This document shows, piece after piece, positions 36,434-44,898 of a DNA stretch of 64,000 bases. A model generated the notes under the pieces. That model saw only the letters and a program-made list of their open reading frames with translations. It was not told where the DNA came from and searched no databases. Where the stretch lies: NCBI RefSeq assembly GCF_014207435.1, contig NZ_JACHGH010000001.1, positions 434,001 through 498,000 on the forward strand. The letters run 5' to 3'. Position 1 is the first letter of the stretch. Every line of letters begins with the position of its first letter. The position numbers and the translations under genes are program-made. Origin of the DNA: Salirhabdus euzebyi. Its GTDB lineage: Bacteria; Bacillota; Bacilli; Bacillales; Alkalibacillaceae.

Positions 36434-36491
36434 TACAGAGAGCCCCCTTACTTTAGTTGTTATAACTAAATGTATGACAGGAGACGAGCCT

Positions 36492-36761
36492 TTATGACAG
36501 GTTCCGAATAAAAAAGTATAACGCTAGTTGTAAAATGAATAAAAACGGAATCCCCAAATTGAATTTCGTTTTGTTTGTTTTATGGTGAAACAAATACATA
36601 CCTGCCAATGAACCAACTGATCCCCCAAGAAGCGCATATAACATAAGCGTTCCTTCTGAAATCCTCCATCGTTTTCGTTTTGCTTTCTGTTTATCAATCC
36701 CCATGCTAAGAAAACCAACTATGTTTATAGCAATCAGATATGAGAGTAGCCACTCGGACAT
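36492..36761 (-). CDS. ysdA: DUF1294 family membrane protein (YsdA)
   Basis: An 89-residue protein with three hydrophobic segments. The DUF1294 core is visible: MGIDKQKAKRKRWRISEGTL and LLGGSVGSLAGMYLFHHKTN, with the conserved basic DKxxAxxxxWRISE pattern and the FHHKT motif. Start chosen at MSEWLLS, with AAGGAT upstream; twelve extra N-terminal codons have no site. No function is known. In B. subtilis it lies between ysdB and rplT, as here, but the VTT and NERD genes are additional. Confidence 0.87.
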   Translation of the reverse strand: MSEWLLSYLIAINIVGFLSMGIDKQKAKRKRWRISEGTLMLYALLGGSVGSLAGMYLFHHKTNKTKFNLGIPFLFILQLALYFFIRNLS

Positions 36762-36834
36762 TATGTATATCATCCTTTTTAACAGTCTTTCCTTCATTTT
36801 ACCTTATTAAGAGAAAGAGGGAATCCATAAAACA

Positions 36835-37791
36835 CTAAGGAAGTTTATATTTTCTACCCTTTGTGGAACCGGTATAGCTTAAATCCATTTTATTCAACAG
36901 GGATCTCGCAATAAAACGGGAAGGAAGCTTAAGAAAATCACACAGTTCACTATTAGAAATTGTGTTTTTAATCAATAGGGAGTAGTCCATTAACGAGGGA
37001 AGATGAGCATTTTTCGAGAGTTGGTTACAATTCGGACATAACCAACCACCATGGTTTTTTAATATGGGAATGAACAAACAATTTGGACATTGCGTCCCTT
37101 TCCTTATTTCTTTTTTGGTGAGCTGGAATTCTTCCAAGATATTGACCTTTTTATCTGTATGATTTTTTAATAGGAGGGATGAAAGTTTTTTGGTTTGTTC
37201 TATCGACAAACACTCTTTTTCATAGGAACTTTCCAATTCCGATATTTTAAAAGGAAAGTAGTCAACGGGAATTACATACGAGGAATAAGATTGAGGTTGG
37301 GAAGATTTAATAATACTGTTCCGATTACTAATGATGACTAAGTTTTCAATTGGAACGGAACTAAAATCATACGTTTGTAAAAACTTAGCTAATTGAAAGT
37401 GTTGCCTCTTCACTTGTAGTAGAGGATCAGAAAATACCTGCTCTTCACCATTTTGCTTTCTAATTAATTGGTGAAAGTCACCGTCAAAATATAGGGTTCC
37501 TGCTATGTTCTTCACTTCACAAATAATGATAAGGTACGGGGAAACCAATACCACATCTAACTGAAAAAAACTATCTTCATAAGGAAGTCTAATGTCATGA
37601 AAAATAAAATACCTATCTTTTGTTAAAAATCGAAAAAAGTAGTCTAATGACTTCTCGCCATGATATCCAGCTATACTCTTTGCTAACTCTTTTTGCACAA
37701 GATGCAATTTCTCATGATTTTGAGGAAGCCTTCTTTCAAGTGCTTTTAGTTTTCTTATTCTACTTGATTCTTTCAGTTCTTTCTTAATCAA
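36835..37791 (-). CDS. NERD-domain nuclease-like protein with zinc ribbon
   Basis: About 318 residues. The N-terminal two thirds hold a NERD (nuclease-related) domain: GYHGEKSLDYFFRFL, the FQLDVVLVSPYLIIICEVKN core with the Asp and the EVK triad of restriction-like nucleases, and DPLLQVKRQHFQL. A zinc ribbon follows with CPNC at about residue 233 and a second CPNC about 20 residues on, then a helical C-terminus. I start at a TTG (MIKKELKESSR) preceded by AGGAG; a longer form from an ATG 24 bases upstream lacks a site. Substrate unknown; no partner gene is adjacent. Confidence 0.82.
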   Translation of the reverse strand: MIKKELKESSRIRKLKALERRLPQNHEKLHLVQKELAKSIAGYHGEKSLDYFFRFLTKDRYFIFHDIRLPYEDSFFQLDVVLVSPYLIIICEVKNIAGTLYFDGDFHQLIRKQNGEEQVFSDPLLQVKRQHFQLAKFLQTYDFSSVPIENLVIISNRNSIIKSSQPQSYSSYVIPVDYFPFKISELESSYEKECLSIEQTKKLSSLLLKNHTDKKVNILEEFQLTKKEIRKGTQCPNCLFIPILKNHGGWLCPNCNQLSKNAHLPSLMDYSLLIKNTISNSELCDFLKLPSRFIARSLLNKMDLSYTGSTKGRKYKLP

Positions 37792-38025
37792 ATGATCAGC
37801 TCCTACAGTGTTCATGTACAATTTATTTCTATATTTTCAGCAAGAACCCTTCTTCTTCTTCCAATCTATATCGAAAGGGAAAAATATAAAAATAATAGTG
37901 TGATAAACTTATCTTATTGGTGAGCTTTTTTGAATAATTGTGACAAAGTTAGTCCGTAATTGTGCAAAAAACGCTTATATATGAGGATTTGGTGTAAAAT
38001 TACACTAAATCCCCAATCTACAATT

Positions 38026-38062
38026 AAAAAACCGCTCTCCTCTAAAGAAGAGAGCGGTTTTT
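38026..38062 (-). terminator. Terminator of infC-rpmI-rplT
   Basis: Perfect AAAACCGCTCTC / GAGAGCGGTTTT stem and T tail, 16 bases after the rplT stop. The rest of the 256-base gap up to the NERD gene shows nothing further. Confidence 0.92.
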
Positions 38063-38077
38063 GATCTATAATTATGC

Positions 38078-38434
38078 TTATTTAAGTGCGTCTTTCGCTT
38101 TTGCTACTAAGTTAGCAAAACCTTTTTCGTCGTTGATTGCGATGTCAGCTAGCATTTTACGGTTCACTTCGATACCAGCTTGCTTAAGTCCATGCATTAA
38201 ACGGCTGTAAGAAATATCGTTTAAACGAGCTGCAGCGTTAATACGTGCGATCCATAGTTGACGGAAATCACGCTTTCTTTGTTTACGGTCACGATAAGCA
38301 TACTGACCTGATTTCATTACTTGTTGTTTTGCTACTTTAAATAGAGCATGTTTAGAACCATAATAACCTTTAGCTAATTTTAGAATACGTTTGCGACGTT
38401 TACGTGTTACTGTACCGCCTTTTACACGTGGCAT
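38078..38434 (-). CDS. rplT: 50S ribosomal protein L20
   Basis: A 118-residue rRNA-binding protein needed for early 50S assembly; in Bacillus it also represses its own operon through the leader. The basic N-terminal tail [19 protein letters not shown], then [18 protein letters not shown] and the globular part ending VAKAKDALK, are unmistakable. Last gene of infC-rpmI-rplT. Confidence 0.98.
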   Translation of the reverse strand: MPRVKGGTVTRKRRKRILKLAKGYYGSKHALFKVAKQQVMKSGQYAYRDRKQRKRDFRQLWIARINAAARLNDISYSRLMHGLKQAGIEVNRKMLADIAINDEKGFANLVAKAKDALK

Positions 38435-38475
38435 AACATTTCCCTCCTATATTCGTCTATCATTATTGTAGTATC

Positions 38476-38673
38476 TTATTTTTTAGGAAGCATTGCACTA
38501 ATACGTTTCAAATCACCTTTTGAAACTAGTGTAGCTTTACGAAGTTTACGTTTTTGCTTTGTAGATTTATTAGCAAACAAGTGACTAGTGAAAGCGTGAG
38601 AACGTTTTACTTTCCCTTTACCTGTTCTTTTAAAACGTTTTGCTGAACCTTTATGAGTTTTCATTTTAGGCAT
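38476..38673 (-). CDS. rpmI: 50S ribosomal protein L35
   Basis: A 65-residue, strongly basic 50S protein. [20 protein letters not shown] and the [17 protein letters not shown] stretch are the family signature. It lies between infC and rplT with short gaps. GGAGG-type site before the ATG. Confidence 0.98.
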   Translation of the reverse strand: MPKMKTHKGSAKRFKRTGKGKVKRSHAFTSHLFANKSTKQKRKLRKATLVSKGDLKRISAMLPKK

Positions 38674-38721
38674 TGTGTGTATCCTCCTTGTAAAATTGTT
38701 GCTAGCGTTAGTACTCTACCT

Positions 38722-39240
38722 CTATTTCTCAGCTAGAGGTGCAAGCATCATGAACATATTTCGACCTTCCATTTTCGGTTTGGATTCAACAGTGGAAAGA
38801 TCTTTACATTCTTCTGCCATACGATCAAGAACCTTCTGACCAAGTTCTTTATGAGTAATTGCACGACCACGGAAGCGAACAGTTGCCTTCACTTTATCTC
38901 CTTTTTCAAGGAACTTGCGAGCATTACGTAATTTTGTGTTAAAGTCATGTTCTTCAATAGCTGGGCTAAGACGAACTTCTTTAACATTAATGATCTTTTG
39001 CTTTTTACGATTTTCTTTATCTTTCTTTTGTTGTTCAAAGCGAAATTTACCGTAGTCCATAATACGGCAAACTGGTGGTTTCGCATTTGGAGCCACCATT
39101 ACAAGATCAAGGTTTACCCGCTCTGCAATTTCTAAAGCTTCTTGACGTGTTTTTACACCAATTTGTTCTCCGTCTGCTCCGATAAGACGAACTTCACGTG
39201 CGCGAATTTGCTCATTGACAAAAGTATTATCCTTGCTAAT
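38722..39240 (-). CDS. infC: Translation initiation factor IF-3 (AUU start)
   Basis: Binds the 30S subunit, prevents premature 50S joining and checks start codons. The N-terminal domain has [20 protein letters not shown], the linker is [20 protein letters not shown], and the C-terminal domain has [19 protein letters not shown]. The conserved N-terminus begins at ISKDNTF, which is encoded by ATT with GGAGGTGG eight bases upstream. The only in-frame ATG nearby overlaps that ribosome-binding site, so ATT is the likely start: the rare AUU initiator is a known autoregulatory device of infC. 172 residues. Confidence 0.96.
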   Translation of the reverse strand: MSKDNTFVNEQIRAREVRLIGADGEQIGVKTRQEALEIAERVNLDLVMVAPNAKPPVCRIMDYGKFRFEQQKKDKENRKKQKIINVKEVRLSPAIEEHDFNTKLRNARKFLEKGDKVKATVRFRGRAITHKELGQKVLDRMAEECKDLSTVESKPKMEGRNMFMMLAPLAEK

Positions 39241-39503
39241 AGTAAGCCACCTCCACATTTATTTCTGAAAAGTTCAGGTCCGTCCCGACAAGTCTAAATT
39301 TATTCAATTAAAACCTTAGCTTCCTTTTTTCTATCAATTGTTTTGATAGCACAAAAAAAGTGTCGGTACACATACTGCACCCACACACATCTGTATCTTC
39401 ATTTTTAAAATGAAGAATCTAGATTGAACCTGTTAACTGCATATTGCGTCAATCAGGTGAGAAGCGGGTGCTTCTACTTGTCATAGACCTTATTCAATTT
39501 CAC
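39241..39503 (-). ncRNA. L20 leader (attenuator) of infC-rpmI-rplT
   Basis: A roughly 260-base leader between the promoter and infC. The 5' part has GCACCCGCTTCTCACCTGAT, which I recognise from Bacillus infC leaders, and several stems. A terminator-like hairpin (GTGT.GGT / TACC.ACAC) followed by seven T lies at 39353-39387. In B. subtilis, L20 binds a structure in this leader that mimics its rRNA site and promotes termination. Boundaries are approximate. Confidence 0.8.
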
Positions 39504-39510
39504 TTTTACT

Positions 39511-39540
39511 ATTATATGCGTGAAGCATATAGTTTGTCAA
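39511..39540 (-). promoter_or_regulatory. Sigma-A promoter of infC
   Basis: Consensus TTGACA and TATAAT on the minus strand, 18 bases apart. An inverted ATATGC / GCATAT sits in the spacer. Confidence 0.88.
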
Positions 39541-39547
39541 CTTTTTT

Positions 39548-39602
39548 AAAGAAAACTTGGCTACAGGCAAGCCTATAAGCAAAGGTGATTGCCTTGTTGT
39601 TC
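39548..39602. repeat. Dispersed hairpin repeat, family A, copy 3 (diverged)
   Basis: AAGAAAACTTGGCTACAGGC followed by AAGCCTATAAG and a GGTGATTGCCTTG segment. It shares the AGAAAACTTGG ... GCAAGCCT core with the 62537 copy and lies just upstream of the infC promoter. Confidence 0.5.
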
Positions 39603-39663
39603 TTCTCTATCTTCCTTCTGGTTGACTACGAATTACTAACACGATATGCGATAATACGGTGAA

Positions 39664-39698
39664 AATTGAAAAGAGGATCAGTTAGCTGATCCTCTATA
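39664..39698 (-). terminator. Terminator of thrS
   Basis: Perfect AGAGGATCAG / CTGATCCTCT stem with a TTAG/CTAA loop, followed by TTTCAATTTTC on the minus strand. Confidence 0.9.
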
Positions 39699-39703
39699 TC
39701 CTA

Positions 39704-41647
39704 CTACCTTTGGCTCTTTCTTTCAATATCTAATTTTATATCTTCCACAAATTTGTCATAGTCAATTGTATTGGAATCTTTTTCTCCATATTTACGCACA
39801 TTAACTGCTTGTTTTTCAATCTCTTGATCACCAACAACGAGTGCGTAAGGAATTTTTTGCGTTTGAGCTTCACGGATTTTATAGCCTATTTTTTCATCTC
39901 GTTCATCTAACTCTACTCGAATGCCTTCCATGCGCAGTTTCTCTTCTACTTCTTTCGCGTAATCAAAATGTGCCTCTAATGACACAGGTATGATACGTGC
40001 TTGGACAGGTGATAGCCAAGTAGGGAACGCCCCTTTATACTCTTCAATTAAAAAGGCTACGAAACGTTCCATTGTGGAAACAACTCCACGGTGGATAACG
40101 ACTGGACGATGTTCCTTTCCATCTTCTCCGATGTACGTTAAGTCAAAACGGTTTGGTAAATGGAAGTCCAATTGAACAGTAGATAATGTTTCATCTTTGC
40201 CAAGAGCTGTTTTCACTTGCACATCAAGCTTTGGACCATAGAATGCCGCTTCCCCTTCAGCCTCTACATACTCTAGGTTTAATTCATCCATCGTTTCTTT
40301 CAACAGTGCTTGTGCTTTTTCCCACATTTCATCGTTGTCTACATACTTTTCCTTATCTTCTGGATCACGATAAGAAAGACGGAAGTAATAATCATCAATT
40401 CCAAAATCCTTATAAACAGCTTGTACTAAATTCACAACACGAATAAATTCATCCTTCATTTGATCCGGGCGACAGAAAATATGCGCATCATTAAGCGTCA
40501 TTGCACGCACACGTTGCAATCCCGCAAGTGCTCCAGACATCTCATGACGGTGCATTGTACCTAACTCAGCTATACGAAGTGGTAGGCTTCGATAGCTATG
40601 TAATTGGTTTTTATATACCATCATGTGATGCGGACAGTTCATCGGACGTAAAACCAAGTCTTCATTGTCCATTTCCATCGGTGGGAACATATCCTCTTGA
40701 TAATGGTCCCAGTGGCCGCTTGTCTTATAAAGCTCTACACTACCTAAAACAGGAGTATAGACGTGGTCATAGCCCAGGCGTTGCTCTAGGTCAACGATAT
40801 AACGTTCGATTGTACGACGAATGGTAGCCCCTTTAGGTAACCATAAAGGCAAACCTTGTCCTACTTTTTGATTAACTGTGAAAATTTCCAGCTCTTTCCC
40901 TAGTTTACGATGGTCTCTTTCTTTTGCTTCTTCTAACATTGTTAGGTAATCATCTAATTGGCCTTTCTTTTCAAATGCTGTGCCATAAATACGTTGTAGC
41001 ATTTTATTTTTACTATCTCCACGCCAATAAGCACCTGAAATATTTAAAAGTTTAAATACTTTAATTTTTCCTGTGTGTGGCACATGAGGTCCACGGCAAA
41101 GGTCAAAAAACTCTCCTTGCTTGTAAATAGTAATAGAATCCCCCTCAGGGATGTCCTCGATTAACTCAAGCTTCAGCTCGTCTCCGATTTCTTTGTACAT
41201 TTCCTTCGCTTCTTCACGAGAAACTTCCACTCGTTCTATTTCCAACGCTTCATCTACAATCTTTTTCATTTCTTTTTCAATTTTCTCCAAAACTTCAGGT
41301 GTAATTTTCTCATCCATGTCGATGTCATAATAAAAACCATTTTCAATAACAGGACCTACACCAAGCTTTACGTCTTTATATAGACGTTTAATCGCTTGTG
41401 CCATTAAATGAGCAGTAGAGTGGCGCATAACTTCTACACCTTCTGCATCGCGCAATGTTACGATAGCAATTTCACAATCCTCGGGAATTGGTCTTCTTAA
41501 GTCGAAAAGTTCTCCATTCACCTTTACAGCTAAGGCTTGTTTCTTAAGTCCTGGACTGATGGATTGAGCAACATCTTCGCCTGTTGTTCCGTTTGGGAAT
41601 TCCTTTACTGCTCCATCTGGAAAAGTAATTTTTAGATTTTCAGCCAT
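39704..41647 (-). CDS. thrS: Threonine-tRNA ligase
   Basis: A 647-residue class II synthetase with all domains: N-terminal TGS (about 1-64), editing domain ([15 protein letters not shown] near 75, zinc-type residues in the ICP-like RGPHVPHTG region near 185), catalytic core with [11 protein letters not shown] near 338, motif 2 [17 protein letters not shown] and [12 protein letters not shown], and the C-terminal anticodon-binding domain ([17 protein letters not shown] onward). It charges tRNA-Thr and edits Ser. Controlled by a T-box leader with its own promoter. Confidence 0.98.
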   Translation of the reverse strand: MAENLKITFPDGAVKEFPNGTTGEDVAQSISPGLKKQALAVKVNGELFDLRRPIPEDCEIAIVTLRDAEGVEVMRHSTAHLMAQAIKRLYKDVKLGVGPVIENGFYYDIDMDEKITPEVLEKIEKEMKKIVDEALEIERVEVSREEAKEMYKEIGDELKLELIEDIPEGDSITIYKQGEFFDLCRGPHVPHTGKIKVFKLLNISGAYWRGDSKNKMLQRIYGTAFEKKGQLDDYLTMLEEAKERDHRKLGKELEIFTVNQKVGQGLPLWLPKGATIRRTIERYIVDLEQRLGYDHVYTPVLGSVELYKTSGHWDHYQEDMFPPMEMDNEDLVLRPMNCPHHMMVYKNQLHSYRSLPLRIAELGTMHRHEMSGALAGLQRVRAMTLNDAHIFCRPDQMKDEFIRVVNLVQAVYKDFGIDDYYFRLSYRDPEDKEKYVDNDEMWEKAQALLKETMDELNLEYVEAEGEAAFYGPKLDVQVKTALGKDETLSTVQLDFHLPNRFDLTYIGEDGKEHRPVVIHRGVVSTMERFVAFLIEEYKGAFPTWLSPVQARIIPVSLEAHFDYAKEVEEKLRMEGIRVELDERDEKIGYKIREAQTQKIPYALVVGDQEIEKQAVNVRKYGEKDSNTIDYDKFVEDIKLDIERKSQR

Positions 41648-41684
41648 GTCTTTCGCTCCTTTATTACTAGTAATGTAAAAGAAA

Positions 41685-41920
41685 ATAAAAAAAGCCCATC
41701 CCTAAAAAGGGACGAGCTGTATATACCCGTGGTTCCACCCTAGTTCCGCATATAAACGGCACTTGGAATCCGTAACGTGGATCGGACGCAAATCACTACT
41801 AAAGTTCGCAATTCGGGTTCAAAGGCGGTAAACAATATCCAGCACTTAGGAAGCTCACAGCCAAAGGCTCCCCTCTCTGTTAAGTCGATAATATTGCTCG
41901 TGTCCTCATCATAACCTGTT
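41685..41920 (-). ncRNA. Thr-specific T-box leader of thrS
   Basis: Antiterminator T-box AACTAGGGTGGAACCACGG on the minus strand at 41726-41745, followed by a terminator hairpin and TTTTTTT at 41688-41717. The likely specifier is ACC (41827-41829) followed by G in stem I. Uncharged tRNA-Thr would turn thrS on. Confidence 0.93.
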
Positions 41921-41947
41921 GATTAAATGATCATGAAATTGGTTTTT

Positions 41948-41976
41948 ATTATAAATTTAAAATTTTGGATAGTCAA
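41948..41976 (-). promoter_or_regulatory. Sigma-A promoter of thrS
   Basis: TTGACT, 17 bases, TATAAT on the minus strand. The -35 overlaps the stop codon of ytxC, so thrS has an independent start right at the end of the upstream gene. Confidence 0.78.
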
Positions 41977-42827
41977 GCTTTCTTGCCAATGAACGGAAAT
42001 TTTCTCAAAGATCGAATAGTCGCATTCTCTTGATATACGTTTTGCAACAATATCATCTTTGGATCAGATGGATTGTTTGTGTAGATGAAAATCTCTTTTG
42101 GTGCAATCGTAATTAGTGAAGATAATGGAAAATCTGACGATAACAATTCAATAAAGTGCAATGTTTCTTCATATTGCAATGTCTTTAATTCTTGAATAGT
42201 ATATCTTCTTCCATCTGGTTTAAAAAACTGAAAATCCCCATCATATGTGATGAGAAGAGTAGGAATTCTTGGCCTCTTCTCTTTTAAATATGTCCTTAAA
42301 TCATGAATAAATTCTTGATATTCCTCTTCTCTCTTCCATTCATCTATCGCATATCCAGTTACATCGATCAAATAGTCTTTATATTCTTTTTCACACTTTT
42401 CTACAAGCTCAATAAACGTGATTTGTTTGTTTAATTTCACTTCATTCACAAACAAGTAATAAAACTGAAATGCAGATTTGATTTCTGATTGAGAGCCGTA
42501 CTTTTTAGGGTTTTGCATGATAGACTGTAAAATAGGTATGATGTGGGCAATTTCATGTTTGTTAGAGAAATAATAATCTTTCTTTAAAATACTTTTTGCC
42601 AATTCTGGAAGTTGAAATAATATAAATACATGAATAAGTCCAAGAACAACACGCTTCCAATAAAATTGAAGATGCTCTTGTTGTATTTCAACTCTTATGA
42701 AATATGTATTTCCCTCCTCTAACTGTATACGGATTCTTTTTACTTTTTCTCGATGAAAAATCTTATGGTAAAAAGCTTCCGCTTGGTCTTTTTGATGAAA
42801 TACAAACACCTGACGTATCAACCTCAT
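41973..42827 (-). CDS. ytxC: Sporulation protein YtxC
   Basis: A 284-residue YtxC-family protein. No catalytic motif is obvious; the sequence is mixed alpha/beta with many aromatic residues and ends EIFIYTNNPSDPK, then RSLRKFPFIGKKA. The family is restricted to spore formers and linked to sporulation by expression, but the molecular role is unknown. In B. subtilis ytxC directly follows dnaI. Here two extra genes (ECF sigma factor and VOC-DinB protein) separate them. No terminator is seen after it; the thrS promoter is embedded in its end. Confidence 0.85.
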   Translation of the reverse strand: MRLIRQVFVFHQKDQAEAFYHKIFHREKVKRIRIQLEEGNTYFIRVEIQQEHLQFYWKRVVLGLIHVFILFQLPELAKSILKKDYYFSNKHEIAHIIPILQSIMQNPKKYGSQSEIKSAFQFYYLFVNEVKLNKQITFIELVEKCEKEYKDYLIDVTGYAIDEWKREEEYQEFIHDLRTYLKEKRPRIPTLLITYDGDFQFFKPDGRRYTIQELKTLQYEETLHFIELLSSDFPLSSLITIAPKEIFIYTNNPSDPKMILLQNVYQENATIRSLRKFPFIGKKA

Positions 42828-42952
42828 CCCTCTTTCCCTTACAAACTGTTACATTATATGGGAAGAAGAATTATAAAATGAACAAAAAGTTGAGAAAACT
42901 TTCAATGATGGTTGTCATATGATTTCTGTATTTACGTTTAACCCCTATATTA

Positions 42953-43819
42953 TCAAGATATTTGATGAACCTTTCGGGTCTCCCAAATTTGAATAATATG
43001 ACCTCTTGCATGGCCAGCAATCATCTTTATCATCTTTCGCACCTCTTCTTTTTTACCATTAACTAGGACAAATCGGTCCAACGCATCTGGTAAAGATGTG
43101 CACATTTCCAATACGTGTTCCCTTTGCAGCATAAAAAGCTGAACAGCAATAGTAATAGATCTAGAAGAGTATTTCGTGCCACTTTCCCAATTATTCGGAT
43201 CATACGCATTTCGGATATATTCACGACCTGACTCAGCTAAAGCAAATTTAATTTTATGCAAAGAGGTTATATCCGAATCAATAAAATGCAGAACAGTTTG
43301 CCGAATTGACCATTTACCTGGAGCACGAACTAAATCTAAGTCAGCGTCCGATAGTCCATGTAGTGCTTTTTCAAGCATAACTGGCCCTTGTTTATATAAC
43401 TCTACAATTTGATTATCAGGTAAATATAACTCCTCCCAAAAAGCTAAAATATATCCATCTGGATCTTCCAGTAAAAGAGTTTGGCCAAATCCTTCTTCTA
43501 CAAGAAGATTTGTCTCCACTATCCCTTCTTTTAGTAGTGATTGATGAAAATCCTTTAATGCCTCTCGGGTAAAATAGAATCTTTGACCAGGGATGGGATC
43601 AAGATAGGCTGTATCCAAAAATTCTCTCACATCTAGCTCTTTTGAAGAGGTTAGTATTGCTGTTGATTCACCAAATTGATCCTTAAGTTGAACAATTTGG
43701 TCATTGTTATTTTTCCAATCAATCACCCAACCAACTGTATCTATATAAAAATCTAATGAACGATTTAGGTCGTTTACTCTTAAAACCAGATTGGGTTTTT
43801 TCGTAATCACTGTAGTCAT
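42953..43819 (-). CDS. VOC-DinB two-domain fusion protein
   Basis: About 288 residues. Residues about 8-130 form a glyoxalase/bleomycin-resistance (VOC) domain: LVLRVNDLNRSLDFYIDTVG starts it and LLLEDPDGYILAFWE ends it. Residues about 140-285 form a DinB/YfiT-type four-helix metal-binding domain: ALHGLSDADLDLVRAPGKWS, then TVLHFIDSD and MIAGHARGHIIQIWE supply the three expected histidines. DinB-like enzymes often use small thiols such as bacillithiol, so a detoxification role is plausible but inferred. Start at ATG 43819, with AAGGGGTGG upstream. It lies 18 bases after the ECF sigma gene. Confidence 0.85.
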   Translation of the reverse strand: MTTVITKKPNLVLRVNDLNRSLDFYIDTVGWVIDWKNNNDQIVQLKDQFGESTAILTSSKELDVREFLDTAYLDPIPGQRFYFTREALKDFHQSLLKEGIVETNLLVEEGFGQTLLLEDPDGYILAFWEELYLPDNQIVELYKQGPVMLEKALHGLSDADLDLVRAPGKWSIRQTVLHFIDSDITSLHKIKFALAESGREYIRNAYDPNNWESGTKYSSRSITIAVQLFMLQREHVLEMCTSLPDALDRFVLVNGKKEEVRKMIKMIAGHARGHIIQIWETRKVHQIS

Positions 43820-43837
43820 TTGAATAACCACCCCTTA

Positions 43838-44773
43838 TTAAAATTGATACTCTCTAGGATATACCTTAAGATTTAATTCTTGAGCAGCTGCTTGTAAAAT
43901 ATCTGGACAGAAATAATAATCTTTTTTTCGGGCAATTTTTCCATCCTCTATGTCAAATAGATTCAAATCATAAACAGCTTTTTTCCCATCCATGTATGTC
44001 ACTTGTACAATCGTCGGCTTATCCCATAACATATAAAGTTCTGCAGTCATTTCAACAGGGTCTTTAGCCCAATCAGCAAGAGAATTTTTCCTTAACGTAT
44101 CCTTCCCATACTCCTGTGCAATATGGACGATATCGTTACTTACATTTTCAACTAACAATCCTGCCATTCCGTCTGTATCTCTGTTGTTAAAAAAATGAAT
44201 GTATGTTTCGATTAATTTTCTATCCTCAACCGGTATAACCTTTTTGGTTGATGAAGACTGTTTTTCACTCGAATTTTTCATTTTCCATCTCGCTCTATTT
44301 AAAGCCGCTTTAACAGCACCTTCAGTTGTCCCTATCATTTCTGCAACCTCCTTGGCTTTAAATTGAAAAGCCTCGATTAATAAAAATACAACCCGTTGAC
44401 GAGGTGGAAGAAGGCTAACAATCATTTCCATTGCATCATTAATTTCTAAGCCTATGTCACTATCATCAGAGGAAAGAGTATCTAAATCCTCTATTGTATC
44501 TAATTTCATTTTTTGTTTACGGCAGTAGTCAATCCATGTATTAGAGGCAATTCGGAATAAATAAGCTTTTGTGTTTAAAGGTTGCCATAATTGGGATAAT
44601 GAGGAAAAAGCCTTTAATAATGTCTCTTGAACTAAATCTTCTGCATCCCAAGGTGAGCCTGTGATCGAACGGCAGTAAGACCACAAAGCCGGTCGATATG
44701 GTATAACCAATTGATCAAACTCTTTCTTTACATCTCTTAACGGATTTCCTAATACTGATAAATCGTTTCCCAT
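43838..44773 (-). CDS. ECF sigma factor with SnoaL-like C-terminal extension
   Basis: A 311-residue sigma factor. Region 2 (about 17-90) has LWSYCRSITGSPWDAEDLVQ and TKAYLFRIASNTWIDYCRK; region 4 (about 105-160) has LLPPRQRVVFLLIEAF and GTTEGAVKAALNRARWKMK. From about residue 185 a SnoaL/NTF2-like domain follows (IETYIHFFNNRDTDGMAGLL), as in ECF groups controlled by their own C-terminal extension rather than an anti-sigma. No anti-sigma gene is adjacent. AGGAGG lies before the ATG. It precedes a VOC-DinB gene and is inserted between dnaI and ytxC. Signal and targets are unknown. Confidence 0.87.
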   Translation of the reverse strand: MGNDLSVLGNPLRDVKKEFDQLVIPYRPALWSYCRSITGSPWDAEDLVQETLLKAFSSLSQLWQPLNTKAYLFRIASNTWIDYCRKQKMKLDTIEDLDTLSSDDSDIGLEINDAMEMIVSLLPPRQRVVFLLIEAFQFKAKEVAEMIGTTEGAVKAALNRARWKMKNSSEKQSSSTKKVIPVEDRKLIETYIHFFNNRDTDGMAGLLVENVSNDIVHIAQEYGKDTLRKNSLADWAKDPVEMTAELYMLWDKPTIVQVTYMDGKKAVYDLNLFDIEDGKIARKKDYYFCPDILQAAAQELNLKVYPREYQF

Positions 44774-44804
44774 TTTAATCCTCCTAAAGGTTGTCTTCTA
44801 TATG

Positions 44805-44835
44805 TATAAACGTAAAAAAAGCCTGAAAAGATACG
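44805..44835 (-). promoter_or_regulatory. Candidate ECF-type promoter of the sigma/VOC-DinB operon
   Basis: Minus-strand CGTATC, 17 bases, CGTTTATA, 30-60 bases upstream of the sigma gene. The CGTT-type -10 is ECF-like, but the -35 lacks the usual AAC core. Weak, by-eye candidate for autoregulation. Confidence 0.28.
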
Positions 44836-44865
44836 GACAATATTTATTTATGAAAATATATAAAA

Positions 44866-44890
44866 AGAAGCCATGGCTGCCATGGCTTCT
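44866..44890 (-). terminator. Terminator after dnaI
   Basis: Perfect 11-base stem AGAAGCCATGG / CCATGGCTTCT with a three-base loop, then TTTTTATATATTTT on the minus strand. It ends the dnaB-dnaI unit and isolates the sigma-factor operon. Confidence 0.9.
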
Positions 44891-44898
44891 ATTCATTG

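Noticed and set aside
40501-40827. Open plus-strand frame of 108 codons opposite thrS
   Set aside because: Lies entirely inside the thrS core on the other strand, has no ribosome-binding site and no recognisable domain.
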